Shown: piece after piece, positions 1 through 6,245 of the stretch | Layout of the letters: every line of letters starts with the position of its first letter | How positions within the stretch are numbered: the stretch's first letter is position 1 | Source: Devosia sp. | GTDB taxonomy: Bacteria; Pseudomonadota; Alphaproteobacteria; Rhizobiales; Devosiaceae | Direction: 5' to 3' | Length of the DNA stretch: 12,984 nucleotides | Assembly (NCBI GenBank): GCA_028290245.1 | Contig: JAQGKG010000131.1 | Span: 1-12,984 of the forward strand | Translations under genes and position numbers: made by a program | The notes under the pieces: generated by a model | The model's database searches: none | What the model was told of the DNA's origin: nothing | Seen by the model: only the letters and a program-made list of their open reading frames with translations

Positions 1-12
1 CCCCTCCAATGA
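1..12 (+). CDS. 3' end of an upstream gene (partial)
   Basis: Frame 1 reads Pro-Leu-Gln and then TGA at 10-12. The next gene starts 17 bases later on the same strand. In polar amino acid importer operons the gene before a permease of this type is usually a second permease or the substrate-binding protein. Only three codons are visible, so neither the product nor the reality of the frame can be shown. Confidence 0.3.
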   Translation, partial: PLQ

Positions 13-28
13 ACAGCAGGGATCGCCG

Positions 29-700
29 GTGGATAACTTCAGGACATTCTTTACTTGTCCGGTGCTGCTCGACAGCCTGCCGCTGTTGCTGACCGGCCTT
101 TGGGTCACCGTCCAGCTCGGCGTTGCCAGCATCATCGCCGGCCTCATCGTGGGGCTCGCCGTCGCGCTGCTGCGGATGTATGGGCCAAGGCCCGTCGCGT
201 TGGTCGCCAAGTTCTACATCGACATCTTTCGCTCCATCCCGATCCTGGTCCTGCTAATCCTGGTCTATTACGCCCTGCCCTTCGTCGGCATCAGGCTAAC
301 CTCATTCTGGGCCGCGTGGACGGCGCTCACCCTGGTGTCCGGCGCCTATACCGCCGAAATCTTTCGCGCCGGGATCGAGGCTATTCCAAAGGGGCAGTTT
401 GAGGCGTCACAGGCCCTGGGTCTTGGCAACCGCCACATGATGGTTGACGTGGTGCTGCCCCAGGCCATTCGCATCGTTATTCCGCCCCTGACCAACAATT
501 GCATCAACGTCATCAAAGACACGGCGCTGGCCTCGGTCGTGGCGATGCCAGACTTGCTCAAGCAAGCGACCCAGGCGCAGGCGCTCGCAGCCAATCCCAC
601 GCCACTGATCGGCGCGGCCCTCATCTATATCGTCTTGCTGTGGCCGCTGGTTGCACTGGTGGCCCGGCTCGAAACCCGCTTCAAGCGAGGAACCCGCTGA
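29..700 (+). CDS. Polar amino acid ABC transporter permease (HisM/GlnP family)
   Basis: This is a 223-aa inner-membrane permease subunit for import of a polar amino acid. It is predicted to form the membrane pore with a partner permease and to couple to the ATPase encoded next. Hydrophobic segments lie at about residues 18-50, 62-88, 94-108, 150-175 and 192-212. The cytoplasmic coupling helix is the EAA loop at residues 125-144 (E125-A126-S127, G131, L143-P144). The phrase around residues 64-72 (DIFRSIPIL) is typical of the His/Glu/Gln permease family, and the length is normal. The GTG start is chosen because an AGCAGGG ribosome site sits eight bases upstream and no better in-frame start exists. 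The stop TGA overlaps the ATG of the ATPase gene by one base, which implies translational coupling. The family assignment is secure; the exact substrate cannot be read from the sequence. Confidence 0.93.
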   Translation: MDNFRTFFTCPVLLDSLPLLLTGLWVTVQLGVASIIAGLIVGLAVALLRMYGPRPVALVAKFYIDIFRSIPILVLLILVYYALPFVGIRLTSFWAAWTALTLVSGAYTAEIFRAGIEAIPKGQFEASQALGLGNRHMMVDVVLPQAIRIVIPPLTNNCINVIKDTALASVVAMPDLLKQATQAQALAANPTPLIGAALIYIVLLWPLVALVARLETRFKRGTR

Positions 701-1434
701 TGGCACCCTATATTTCGCTCAAGGGCGTCAGCAAATCCTACGACACGTTCCTGGCGCTCGATAGCGTCGATCTCGACGTCGAGGCCGGCGAAGTGGTCTG
801 CATCATCGGGCCGTCCGGCTCGGGCAAGTCGACGCTGGTGCGTTGCGTCAATCTGCTGGAGCAGTTCGGCCCAGGCGAGATCACCGTCGGCGGCATTCCC
901 GTGTGCGTCGGCAAGAACCTCGCTGCCGTGCGTGCGGAAGTGGGCATGGTGTTTCAGTCGTTCAATCTGTTTCCGCACCTGACCGTCAAACGCAATGTCA
1001 TGCTGGCGCCAATGCGCACCCGCAAACTCGACGAGGCGACTGCAGACGCCCGTGCCATGGCTTTGCTCAAGCGCGTCGGCATCGCCGAGCAGGCCGACAA
1101 ATATCCGGGTCAGCTGTCGGGCGGCCAGCAGCAGCGCGTCGCCATCGCGCGCACGCTCGCCATGGAACCCAAGGCGCTGTTGTTTGACGAGCCGACCTCG
1201 GCGCTCGATCCCGAAATGGTCGGCGAAGTGCTCGATGTGATGCGCGGCCTTGCCCACACCGGGGTCACCATGATTGTGGTCACCCATGAAATGGGTTTTG
1301 CTCGCCAGGTCGCCGACCGCGTCATCGTCATGGATGGCGGCCGCACTATAGAATCCGGAACACCAACGCAGGTGTTCGATCATCCCACCCAGCAGCGTAC
1401 CCAAGACTTTCTCAAAGCCGTGCTGTCGCACTGA
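700..1434 (+). CDS. Polar amino acid ABC transporter ATP-binding protein (GlnQ/HisP family)
   Basis: This is a 244-aa cytoplasmic ATPase that powers the amino acid importer. All nucleotide-binding motifs are intact: Walker A GPSGSGKS at residues 37-44, Q-loop Gln86 in VFQSFNLFPH, signature LSGGQ at 139-143, Walker B ALLFDEP at 159-165 and switch His196. The N-terminal phrase SKSYDTFLALDSV and the full length match the GlnQ/HisP group, which lacks a C-terminal regulatory domain. The reading frame is open further upstream, but ATG at 700 is chosen because the family starts there and because it overlaps the permease stop (TGATG). The PLP-enzyme gene follows after 31 bases on the same strand, so the three genes probably share a transcript. 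Confidence 0.94.
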   Translation: MAPYISLKGVSKSYDTFLALDSVDLDVEAGEVVCIIGPSGSGKSTLVRCVNLLEQFGPGEITVGGIPVCVGKNLAAVRAEVGMVFQSFNLFPHLTVKRNVMLAPMRTRKLDEATADARAMALLKRVGIAEQADKYPGQLSGGQQQRVAIARTLAMEPKALLFDEPTSALDPEMVGEVLDVMRGLAHTGVTMIVVTHEMGFARQVADRVIVMDGGRTIESGTPTQVFDHPTQQRTQDFLKAVLSH

Positions 1435-1465
1435 CACGCCCGGCTATTCAAAGCAGAGACATTAA

Positions 1466-2686
1466 ATGAGCCTTGATCTCGATTTCGTTCGTAGCCAGTT
1501 TCCTGCCCTTGCCGGCGAGTGGGCATTTTTCGACAACGCGGGCGGCTCGCAGATCCTCAAGCGATCCGTCGAACGGATCAGCGACTTCCTGCTGACGCGC
1601 AACGTGCAGACCGGTGGCAGCTACGACGTATCGATCAAGGCGCGCGAGGCAGTCGAGGACAGCCGTCGCGCCGTCGCAACGCTGGTCAACGCAGCGCGCC
1701 CTGAAGAGATCGTCATGGGTCCCAGCACTACGGCCCTTCTGCAGAACCTTGCCCGCGCCATGGCCAGTCAGTTGTCGGCAGGCGACGAGATCATCGTCAC
1801 CAATGCCGACCACGAGTCCAATATCGGCCCTTGGGTCGGTCTTGAAAAGATGGGCGTCGTGATCAACACTTGGAAGGTCAACACCGAGACCTTCGAGCTC
1901 GATATTGACGACCTTCTGCCCCTGTTCAGCCCGCGCACCAAACTGGTCTGCGTCACCCATGTCTCGAACCTGCTCGGCACCATCAACCCGGTGGCCGAAA
2001 TTGCCCGCATCGTCCACGAACACGGCGCCCGCATCTGCGTCGATGCCGTCGCCTATGCGCCGCACGGCGCCGTCGATGTGACCGGGTGGGACGTGGATTA
2101 TTATGCTTTTAGCTTCTACAAGGTTTTCGGGCCGCACCATGCAGTGCTCTACGGCAAATACGAGCACCTGCTGGAACTCGACACGCTCTATCACTACTTT
2201 TACGGCAAGGATAAAGTCCCGCAGAAGCTCGAGCCCGGCAACGTAAACTACGAGCTGTCGTGCGGCGCTGCCGGCATGGTCGATTACCTGATCGAGCTTG
2301 GCGGCAAGTCGGATGCATCAGGCTCTGACCGCGCCAAGATCGTCGCGGCGTTCACCGATATCACCGCCCATGAAAAGCTGATCGGCGAGCGCCTGCTGTC
2401 CTATCTGCGCGATCGCAACGATTGCCGGATCATTGGCCGGACCTCCGCTAGCGACGGCCGTGTGCCCACCATCAGCTTCAAGGTCGACGGCCGCGACAGC
2501 GGCGAGATCGCCAAGTCGATCGACCCCTACAAGGTCGCGGTACGCTTCGGCGATTTTCACGCCCGCCGGCTGGCTGAAGCTCTCGACATCACGGCCAATG
2601 GCGGCGTGGTCCGCGTCTCGATGGCCCACTATAATTCACTAACCGAAGTCGACAAGCTCATCGCGGCTTTAGACGAGGTCTTGTGA
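1466..2686 (+). CDS. PLP-dependent cysteine desulfurase-like protein (aminotransferase class V, VC1184 type)
   Basis: This 406-aa cytoplasmic enzyme has the fold-type I (class V aminotransferase) layout. FFDNAGGSQ lies at residues 21-29, the PLP-stacking His116 is in NADHESN, and Asp193 is in VDAVAYAPH. The Schiff-base Lys219 is in SFYKVFGPHH, and the substrate-carboxylate Arg is probably R384 in VVRVSMAHYNS. Classical SufS/CsdA enzymes carry the persulfide Cys in a loop reading roughly VRxGxHCA. Here the aligned stretch is VRFGDFHA (359-366), so the Cys position is His365. The enzyme is therefore unlikely to be an ordinary cysteine desulfurase; an aminotransferase, epimerase or lyase acting on the imported amino acid is plausible. 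The ATG has a weak AGAGA site seven bases upstream. The gene follows the ABC ATPase by 31 bases. Confidence 0.85.
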   Translation: MSLDLDFVRSQFPALAGEWAFFDNAGGSQILKRSVERISDFLLTRNVQTGGSYDVSIKAREAVEDSRRAVATLVNAARPEEIVMGPSTTALLQNLARAMASQLSAGDEIIVTNADHESNIGPWVGLEKMGVVINTWKVNTETFELDIDDLLPLFSPRTKLVCVTHVSNLLGTINPVAEIARIVHEHGARICVDAVAYAPHGAVDVTGWDVDYYAFSFYKVFGPHHAVLYGKYEHLLELDTLYHYFYGKDKVPQKLEPGNVNYELSCGAAGMVDYLIELGGKSDASGSDRAKIVAAFTDITAHEKLIGERLLSYLRDRNDCRIIGRTSASDGRVPTISFKVDGRDSGEIAKSIDPYKVAVRFGDFHARRLAEALDITANGGVVRVSMAHYNSLTEVDKLIAALDEVL

Positions 2687-2717
2687 TTTATCTACTCGTG
2701 GTCACTCATCACAAGAC
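2678..2717. terminator. 10-bp perfect inverted repeat across the stop codon, possible terminator
   Basis: GTCTTGTGAT (2678-2687) and ATCACAAGAC (2708-2717) are exact reverse complements separated by 20 bases. The left arm contains the TGA stop of the PLP-enzyme gene. No T-tract follows, so a Rho-independent terminator is not proven. It could be an mRNA 3'-end hairpin protecting the amino acid operon, or a protein-binding site. Confidence 0.4.
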
Positions 2718-3112
2718 GGCTCTATGCCGTCCTTCAACCATCACTTCTGCCAGTCCAAGAACTTGGCGACGACCCTCTGCCCAGTTCAATACACCGCAAC
2801 CCGCCGACGGGCGCGTGGCGGCAGAGCCTCAAGCGGATCTGCGATCTCTGTATGGAGATCACTCACCGCAAAGGTCCCCCCTGCCCTGCGCCAAGCCTTG
2901 GCACCCCAGACCAGCTTCTCGATCGATCTCAACCGTCGTATCGCTCGTGTAGTGCCGATCAAATATCGCTTAAAACCGGGAGGTAATCTGCGCCCCACGA
3001 TTGCACCTCGCCGAGAAATCTTGCTTCGCGGTGCGAGTTCCACGTACTTTCTATCAAATCGGAGCAAGAAGGCGTCGCTCGCAACGGTCGATCTCACCAA
3101 GAAGAGCCACCC
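2687..3112. other. Gene-free stretch, 426 bp, no recognised coding content
   Basis: Open frames exist here on both strands: a + frame at 2724-3212 and a - frame at 2786-3100 of 104 codons. Their translations are rich in Arg, Ser and Pro, show no motif I recognise, and lack convincing ribosome sites. The + frame also runs through the decayed SRAP remnant. The base composition is slightly less GC-rich than the neighbouring genes. It may be decayed mobile or duplicated DNA, but nothing here shows that directly. Confidence 0.5.
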
Positions 3113-3234
3113 TCACTCCTTCCCCGCCGGCAACGGCCGCAGCAGTTCCTCCTCCGGCTTGGTGAGAAACAACTACGCCGCCCAGTCTTCCGGCTTCAGC
3201 ACGCACACTTAATGGTGGTGCACCGGCGCGATGT
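3113..3234 (-). pseudogene. Decayed 3' fragment of a SRAP (YedK/HMCES-like) gene
   Basis: Read on the - strand, this stretch encodes a degraded copy of the last ~49 codons of the intact SRAP gene at 3950-4531. Matching runs are IAPVH, VCVLKPEDWAA and LFLTKPEEELLRPL, and both copies end Lys-Glu-stop. By eye 34 of 39 aligned codons give the same residue. Two in-frame stops interrupt it: TAA where the intact copy has Gln152, and TAG where it has Trp164. An in-frame 30-base deletion has removed ten codons near the end, between two GGGGA repeats in the intact sequence. Similarity stops abruptly beyond about 3234. The N-terminal part with the catalytic Cys2 is absent, so this cannot make a functional protein. 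Confidence 0.85.
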
Positions 3235-3276
3235 AACGAGGAGACCGATGGCCTCTGCGCCGCCAATCGCTTCAGG

Positions 3277-3858
3277 CTACTGCGGCGTGTTCGGATCGCC
3301 ATCGGTATCCATGCATCGCAAATACATGTCGGGCTTCAATCCCATGCAAAGTGCCGCACGTGTCGGCAGCGGCCCACCCGGACGCACGATACCTTCGTCG
3401 CCGATCACGGGTCCGGTCAGCGCAACGCCGGCCCGGCTGGCGAGTTTGCCGATGGTCGTCTTGCCTGCACTGAGCTGGAATGGGGCGGCGCCGCGAGTAG
3501 CCAGGCCGAAGATGTCGCCATCGACTTGCTCATAGGTCTTGGCGAGCAGGTTCGAGACATGCACGCATTCCGGATCGCGGCCGGGCAGTCCGGTGACCGG
3601 ATTGTAGTCGCTGCCGCCGTACCGCAGGCATATGGTATCCGGATAGGTTCCGCTCGACCGCGTCGACCAGCGCCCCGAAACGATCTGGTCGCTGGAGCGG
3701 TGCCAGAGATAGGTCTTGTTGGAGCGCCCAAGGAAGATCACCTGCGTCCCCTGCACTGGATCGTGCAGCATCATCGTCCGTTCCCGCAGGAAATCCTGTG
3801 CCGATGCGGCGCCCACTAGCAACAGCAGGGCCGCAATAATCATGATAAACCGATGCAT
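3277..3858 (-). CDS. Small secreted protein of unknown function
   Basis: This is a 193-aa protein with a clear Sec signal peptide: a basic N-end (MHR), a hydrophobic core at residues 5-16 and a likely signal peptidase I site after Ala20 (AASA-Q). The mature part has four cysteines (77, 98, 171 and 182), which in the periplasm could form two disulfides. No further membrane segment is seen. The start has a good GAGGAT ribosome site just upstream on the - strand. I do not recognise the family. Phrases such as YPDTICLRYGG and the acidic DTDGDPN tail give no functional clue. It lies between the intact SRAP gene (upstream on the same strand, 91 bases away) and the SRAP remnant (downstream). Codon use looks like the surroundings and the frame is intact, so it is probably a real gene. 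Confidence 0.8.
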   Translation of the reverse strand: MHRFIMIIAALLLLVGAASAQDFLRERTMMLHDPVQGTQVIFLGRSNKTYLWHRSSDQIVSGRWSTRSSGTYPDTICLRYGGSDYNPVTGLPGRDPECVHVSNLLAKTYEQVDGDIFGLATRGAAPFQLSAGKTTIGKLASRAGVALTGPVIGDEGIVRPGGPLPTRAALCMGLKPDMYLRCMDTDGDPNTPQ

Positions 3859-3949
3859 GTGATCCTCACCAATTCAGTACCAGCATAGAGCACCCGGGGT
3901 GACGCCCCGACAAGCCGGGCTGTAGTCGATTTGGGACTGCCTCGCCCCC

Positions 3950-4531
3950 TCACTCCTTCCCCTCCCGAACCACCTCCACCACCAGCGTCCCCGCCTGCAG
4001 CGGCCGCAGCAGCTCCTCCTCCGGCTTCGTCAGAAACAGCCACGCCGCCCAGTCTTCGGGTTTCAGCACGCATACCTGCCGGTCATGCACCGGCGCGATG
4101 TCCGGCCCTGGCTCCGTCGTCAGCATGGTGAAGCTCAGCGCGCCGTCGGCGTCTTCGCTCCACAAGGCGGCAATGCCAATTACGGCGGAATCCCTAAGGG
4201 CGAAGCGATGCTTGGTCTTGGGATATTTCGTGCCGGTGAATTCAAAGAACCCCGACAGCACCACGACGCATCGACGAGAATCCGCAAAGTGGCGGCCATC
4301 CGACTTGAAGTTGAAAATCGGTCCGGCCTTGGGTCGCGGCGGCGGAAAGCCGAAGCGCATCGCCACCAGCTCGACGCCATTGCCCGCCGCGCGCAGCACC
4401 GGACCCATATCGCCGATCCGCACATCGTCGGCCGCGACCAGTGCCGCCTCATCGCCCGCCGCCAGTTCCAGCGCCGCGATCGCCTTGCGGTAATCGCCCT
4501 GGCTCACATGCTGTTCATAGTCATTGCACAT
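3950..4531 (-). CDS. yedK: SRAP-domain protein (YedK/HMCES-like, abasic-site DNA crosslinking)
   Basis: This is a 193-aa protein of the SOS response-associated peptidase (SRAP) family. Members shield abasic sites in single-stranded DNA by forming a covalent link through Cys2 after removal of Met1. The start at 4531 is chosen because it gives Met-Cys2 (MCNDYEQ), which the chemistry requires. The frame stays open upstream to 4762, but a longer start would bury the Cys. Other family positions are visible: Asn74 in IFNFKSDGR, Glu97 in SGFFEF (the GFYEW-like motif) and His149 in APVHDRQ. It is slightly shorter than E. coli YedK (222 aa), and its MCNDYE start differs from the common MCGRF. No LexA-type operator was identified upstream. 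A broken copy of its 3' end lies about 0.7 kb further along (3113-3234). Confidence 0.9.
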   Translation of the reverse strand: MCNDYEQHVSQGDYRKAIAALELAAGDEAALVAADDVRIGDMGPVLRAAGNGVELVAMRFGFPPPRPKAGPIFNFKSDGRHFADSRRCVVVLSGFFEFTGTKYPKTKHRFALRDSAVIGIAALWSEDADGALSFTMLTTEPGPDIAPVHDRQVCVLKPEDWAAWLFLTKPEEELLRPLQAGTLVVEVVREGKE

Positions 4532-4589
4532 GCCCCAGCAAAACACGCGGCCGCCCTGTCTGCAATTGGCTGCAACCGTGCGTGCCAAA

Positions 4590-4684
4590 AAACTTATCCC
4601 CGCCCCTCCCCACGGGCCTATTCTGCTCGCATCTCTCCGGGACGCGGGTGGTACTGCAGCGACCAATAGCCGGGGAGACTGCCG
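4590..4684. repeat. Intergenic stem-loop element, copy 1
   Basis: The element begins AAACTTATCCCCGCC (4590-4604) and ends GGGGAGACTGCCG (4672-4684). Both ends recur in the same order at 6232-6313. TCCCCG (4597-4602) can pair with CGGGGA (4671-4676). Inside, GGCCTATT (4615-4622) faces AATAGCC (4665-4671), so the whole can fold as one long hairpin. It could be a dispersed repeat family or a structured RNA. The strand of any transcript is unknown. Confidence 0.5.
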
Positions 4685-4788
4685 GGAGGGTGAGGGTCGC
4701 GCCTCCCCTGGGCTGAGCGGACAGGGCAATCGGGCGGGCGCTACGGCAAACGCTGAGGTCACGATCCGCCTTCCGACAAAGTCCCGTC

Positions 4789-4850
4789 GCCCCGAGGCGT
4801 CTTGCGTCTCATATTATCTAACTACTCAGAGGCGAAAGTCGCCTCGGGGC
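4789..4850. repeat. Imperfect palindrome, 22-bp arms with 18-base AT-rich loop
   Basis: Arms 4789-4810 and 4829-4850 pair at 19 of 22 positions by Watson-Crick rules plus one G-T pair. The outer 11 bp (GCCCCGAGGCG / CGCCTCGGGGC) are perfect. The loop 4811-4828 is strikingly AT-rich. It lies 75 bases beyond the stop codon of the - strand GFA gene, so it could act as its terminator (without an obvious T-tract), as a stable small-RNA hairpin, or as a REP-like repeat. Confidence 0.65.
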
Positions 4851-4924
4851 CCACTCGTATCTCACCGGCAGCCAGATTGGCCGACCGGCGCAGCACTGCG
4901 CCCGGTTCACACCACGGCGCGCTA

Positions 4925-5320
4925 TCAGTCCTGCTCGCGCCCGATACCTTCCCGCCCATGCGCAAACTGCGCCATCCCATCAAACTCCGGCAACCACGCC
5001 TCGCGCCGCACTACCCAGCTTTCGTAAGTCGGCCTGAACTGGTCCGGCGCATCCAGCGTCCCGAGATGGACCTCCACCTCGTCCTCCCAGCGCGCAAACA
5101 CCGATGAACCGCATCGCGGGCAAAAATGCCGGTGCTTGTAATGATGGGTCTCGCCGGTAACGCTCACCGCGTCCTGCGGAAAAATCGCCGCCGCATAAAA
5201 CAGCGCCCCATGATGCTTGCGGCAATCGAGGCAATGGCAAATCGCCACCCGATACGGCTCGCCCCGCGCCTCGATGCGCACATCGCCACAAAGGCATCCG
5301 CCAGTAAATACCTGCTCCAT
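4925..5320 (-). CDS. GFA/CENP-V family zinc protein
   Basis: This is a 131-aa protein of the glutathione-dependent formaldehyde-activating (GFA) fold, a small zinc-binding beta-fold. All seven Cys positions of the family are present: C9 and C11 (GGCLCGDVR), C28, C30 and C33 (CHCLDC), and C67 and C70 (FCPRCGSS). The last pair is followed by the usual SSVF. The name comes from a formaldehyde-glutathione enzyme, but most members have unknown activity, so no reaction is assigned. ATG at 5320 is preferred over the in-frame ATG at 5344 because AGGAGG lies five bases before it and the domain begins right there. The gene is divergent from the small membrane-peptide operon starting at 5479; the 158 bases between them should carry both promoters. 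Confidence 0.9.
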   Translation of the reverse strand: MEQVFTGGCLCGDVRIEARGEPYRVAICHCLDCRKHHGALFYAAAIFPQDAVSVTGETHHYKHRHFCPRCGSSVFARWEDEVEVHLGTLDAPDQFRPTYESWVVRREAWLPEFDGMAQFAHGREGIGREQD

Positions 5321-5478
5321 GTCGGCCTCCTCCAGCCAGCACAACGAGCATCCGCCCCTTGCGTTGCCGCCGTTGCCAGCCGAGCTTTACGTCCGCCTTA
5401 TGCCGGCATGCCGCATTCGATATGGCAGTCTTACGGCCCTCGGCAGCACACTCCGCTCGCAACCAATCGGAGTGCATC

Positions 5479-5634
5479 ATGATGCGTTTTCCCTATCCCC
5501 TCTACCTCCAGCAACACAAGGACACCCCGGAGGGGCAGCAGCCGACCGCCGAGCCATCGAACTGGACACTCGCCTGGATCTGCGTCGCCTTCTGGGGCGT
5601 CATCGTCGGCATAGCGCTGCTGGTAAAGCTGTAG
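5479..5634 (+). CDS. 51-aa single-pass membrane peptide
   Basis: The peptide starts MMRFPYPLYLQQHKD. It has a polar, Pro/Gln-rich middle and one strong hydrophobic helix at residues 29-48 (TLAWICVAFWGVIVGIALLV), followed by Lys-Leu. The predicted topology is N-terminus in the cytoplasm or periplasm with a C-terminal anchor. GGAG at 5469-5472 serves either the ATG at 5479 or the adjacent ATG at 5482. The stop TAG is ten bases before the acetyltransferase ATG and merges with that gene's GGAG site, so the two are probably co-translated. I do not recognise the family. The good ribosome site, tight spacing and membrane-like composition argue that it is real. Confidence 0.65.
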   Translation: MMRFPYPLYLQQHKDTPEGQQPTAEPSNWTLAWICVAFWGVIVGIALLVKL

Positions 5635-5644
5635 GAGCCGCGCC

Positions 5645-6100
5645 ATGTCCAAACCACTCAAGCATTTCCAGACCTACGCTCGCCTGCATGACGCCAACCA
5701 CGACGATGCCGCCGCCCTCTGGACACTATCCGACGGCCTGCCCGGCGGCCTTGGCGGCGAGCGCCCTGTATGGCTGGCGCTGATCCAGGCCGAAGACTGC
5801 CACGTGCTGGTCGCCACCGAATGTCAGCTGATCATCGGCGCAGCCGTGATCTGGCACCATAAGGACTCCGCCACAGCGCGCTTGGCCTGGCTCGGCGTTT
5901 CGTCAGCAGCGCAAGGCTCCGGCGTCGGACAATTGCTGGTGGAAACCGCGATTGCGCGGGTCGGCATCGAAGGCGCGGCGGTCATCACCGCCCATCTGCC
6001 CGCCGAAGCAGTCTCGCTGCACGGCCTGCTGGTCGGCTCCGGCTTCATCGCCCGTGACAACGGCCAATTGCGCCTGCCTATCGGGCGCAGCATGCGATGA
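5645..6100 (+). CDS. GNAT-family N-acetyltransferase
   Basis: This is a 151-aa cytoplasmic protein with the GNAT acetyl-CoA fold. Motif A is visible as a beta strand (ARLAWLGVS, residues 78-86) followed by the pyrophosphate-binding loop Q90-G91-S92-G93-V94-G95 and its helix (QLLVETAIARV). The later strand/helix pair (AVITAHLPAEAVSLHGLLVGSGF, 112-134) matches the motif B region, where members often read LY..GF. The substrate cannot be told. The ATG has GGAG seven bases upstream, inside the end of the preceding gene. Its stop TGA overlaps the ATG of the next small gene (ATGA at 6097-6100). It sits as the middle gene between two tiny membrane peptides, which hints at membrane-linked or envelope-related work, but this is inference. 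Confidence 0.85.
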   Translation: MSKPLKHFQTYARLHDANHDDAAALWTLSDGLPGGLGGERPVWLALIQAEDCHVLVATECQLIIGAAVIWHHKDSATARLAWLGVSSAAQGSGVGQLLVETAIARVGIEGAAVITAHLPAEAVSLHGLLVGSGFIARDNGQLRLPIGRSMR

Positions 6101-6219
6101 GCCCGCACCTTCCCAAAACCAGCGGCCCCACCAATGCCGACAAGGGCGTGTTGCTGATCATCGCGCTGGTCTGCGTTCCCGTTGCCATCTGCGCCGGCTG
6201 GCTCGCCCTGCTGTCCTGA
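6097..6219 (+). CDS. 40-aa single-pass membrane peptide
   Basis: The start codon overlaps the acetyltransferase stop in an ATGA arrangement, the usual mark of translational coupling. The peptide starts MSPHLPKTSGPTNADKG. It then has one hydrophobic helix (residues 18-38, VLLIIALVCVPVAICAGWLA) and ends Leu-Leu-Ser. This resembles the other peptide at 5479 in layout (polar N-terminus, C-terminal anchor), though not in sequence. The family is unknown. A hairpin follows five bases after the stop. Confidence 0.6.
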   Translation: MSPHLPKTSGPTNADKGVLLIIALVCVPVAICAGWLALLS

Positions 6220-6223
6220 CCCC

Positions 6224-6245
6224 GCGGGGACAAACTTATCCCCGC
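6224..6245. terminator. Hairpin between convergent genes
   Basis: GCGGGGA (6224-6230) pairs exactly with TCCCCGC (6239-6245) around an 8-base loop. It lies five bases after the 40-aa peptide gene and about 70 bases beyond the stop of the convergent GreA-like gene. There is no T-tract on either strand, so it is only a candidate terminator. Its right arm is also the left end of the stem-loop repeat copy 2. Confidence 0.45.

Larger units (their letters stand above)
4532..4924. other. Gene-free stretch, 393 bp, rich in inverted repeats
   Basis: This lies between the start of the SRAP gene and the end of the GFA gene, both on the - strand. It holds no credible gene. It contains a stem-loop element at 4590-4684, a small hairpin with GGGAGG (4684-4689) pairing to CCTCCC (4702-4707), and a long imperfect palindrome at 4789-4850. 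The promoter of the SRAP gene should lie at the left end, but I could not identify its boxes. Confidence 0.6.

Noticed and set aside
625..1437. 270-codon - strand frame opposite the amino acid ATPase gene
   Set aside because: It is a mirror of a well-conserved ATPase gene; no motif and no ribosome site.
2786..3100. 104-codon - strand frame, considered as a possible transposase fragment
   Set aside because: No catalytic motif, no terminal inverted repeats or target duplication could be found.
2724..3212. 162-codon + strand frame in the gap after the PLP enzyme
   Set aside because: It runs antisense through the SRAP remnant, has no recognisable motif and a basic, Ser-rich composition; not supported as a gene.
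4532..4762. N-terminal extension of the SRAP protein
   Set aside because: The frame is open, but SRAP chemistry needs Cys at position 2, which fits only the start at 4531. The extension is low-complexity and covers the stem-loop repeat.
4590..4850. Known RNA genes (6S, SRP RNA, RNase P RNA, tmRNA, SAM-II riboswitch)
   Set aside because: Conserved cores of SRP RNA, RNase P RNA and tmRNA are absent. I could not establish a match to 6S RNA or a riboswitch by eye, so it is reported only as an unassigned structured repeat.
5398..5416. GGCATGCC-centred palindrome between the GFA gene and the membrane-peptide operon
   Set aside because: It is short and expected by chance in GC-rich DNA. It may be an operator, but nothing else supports it.
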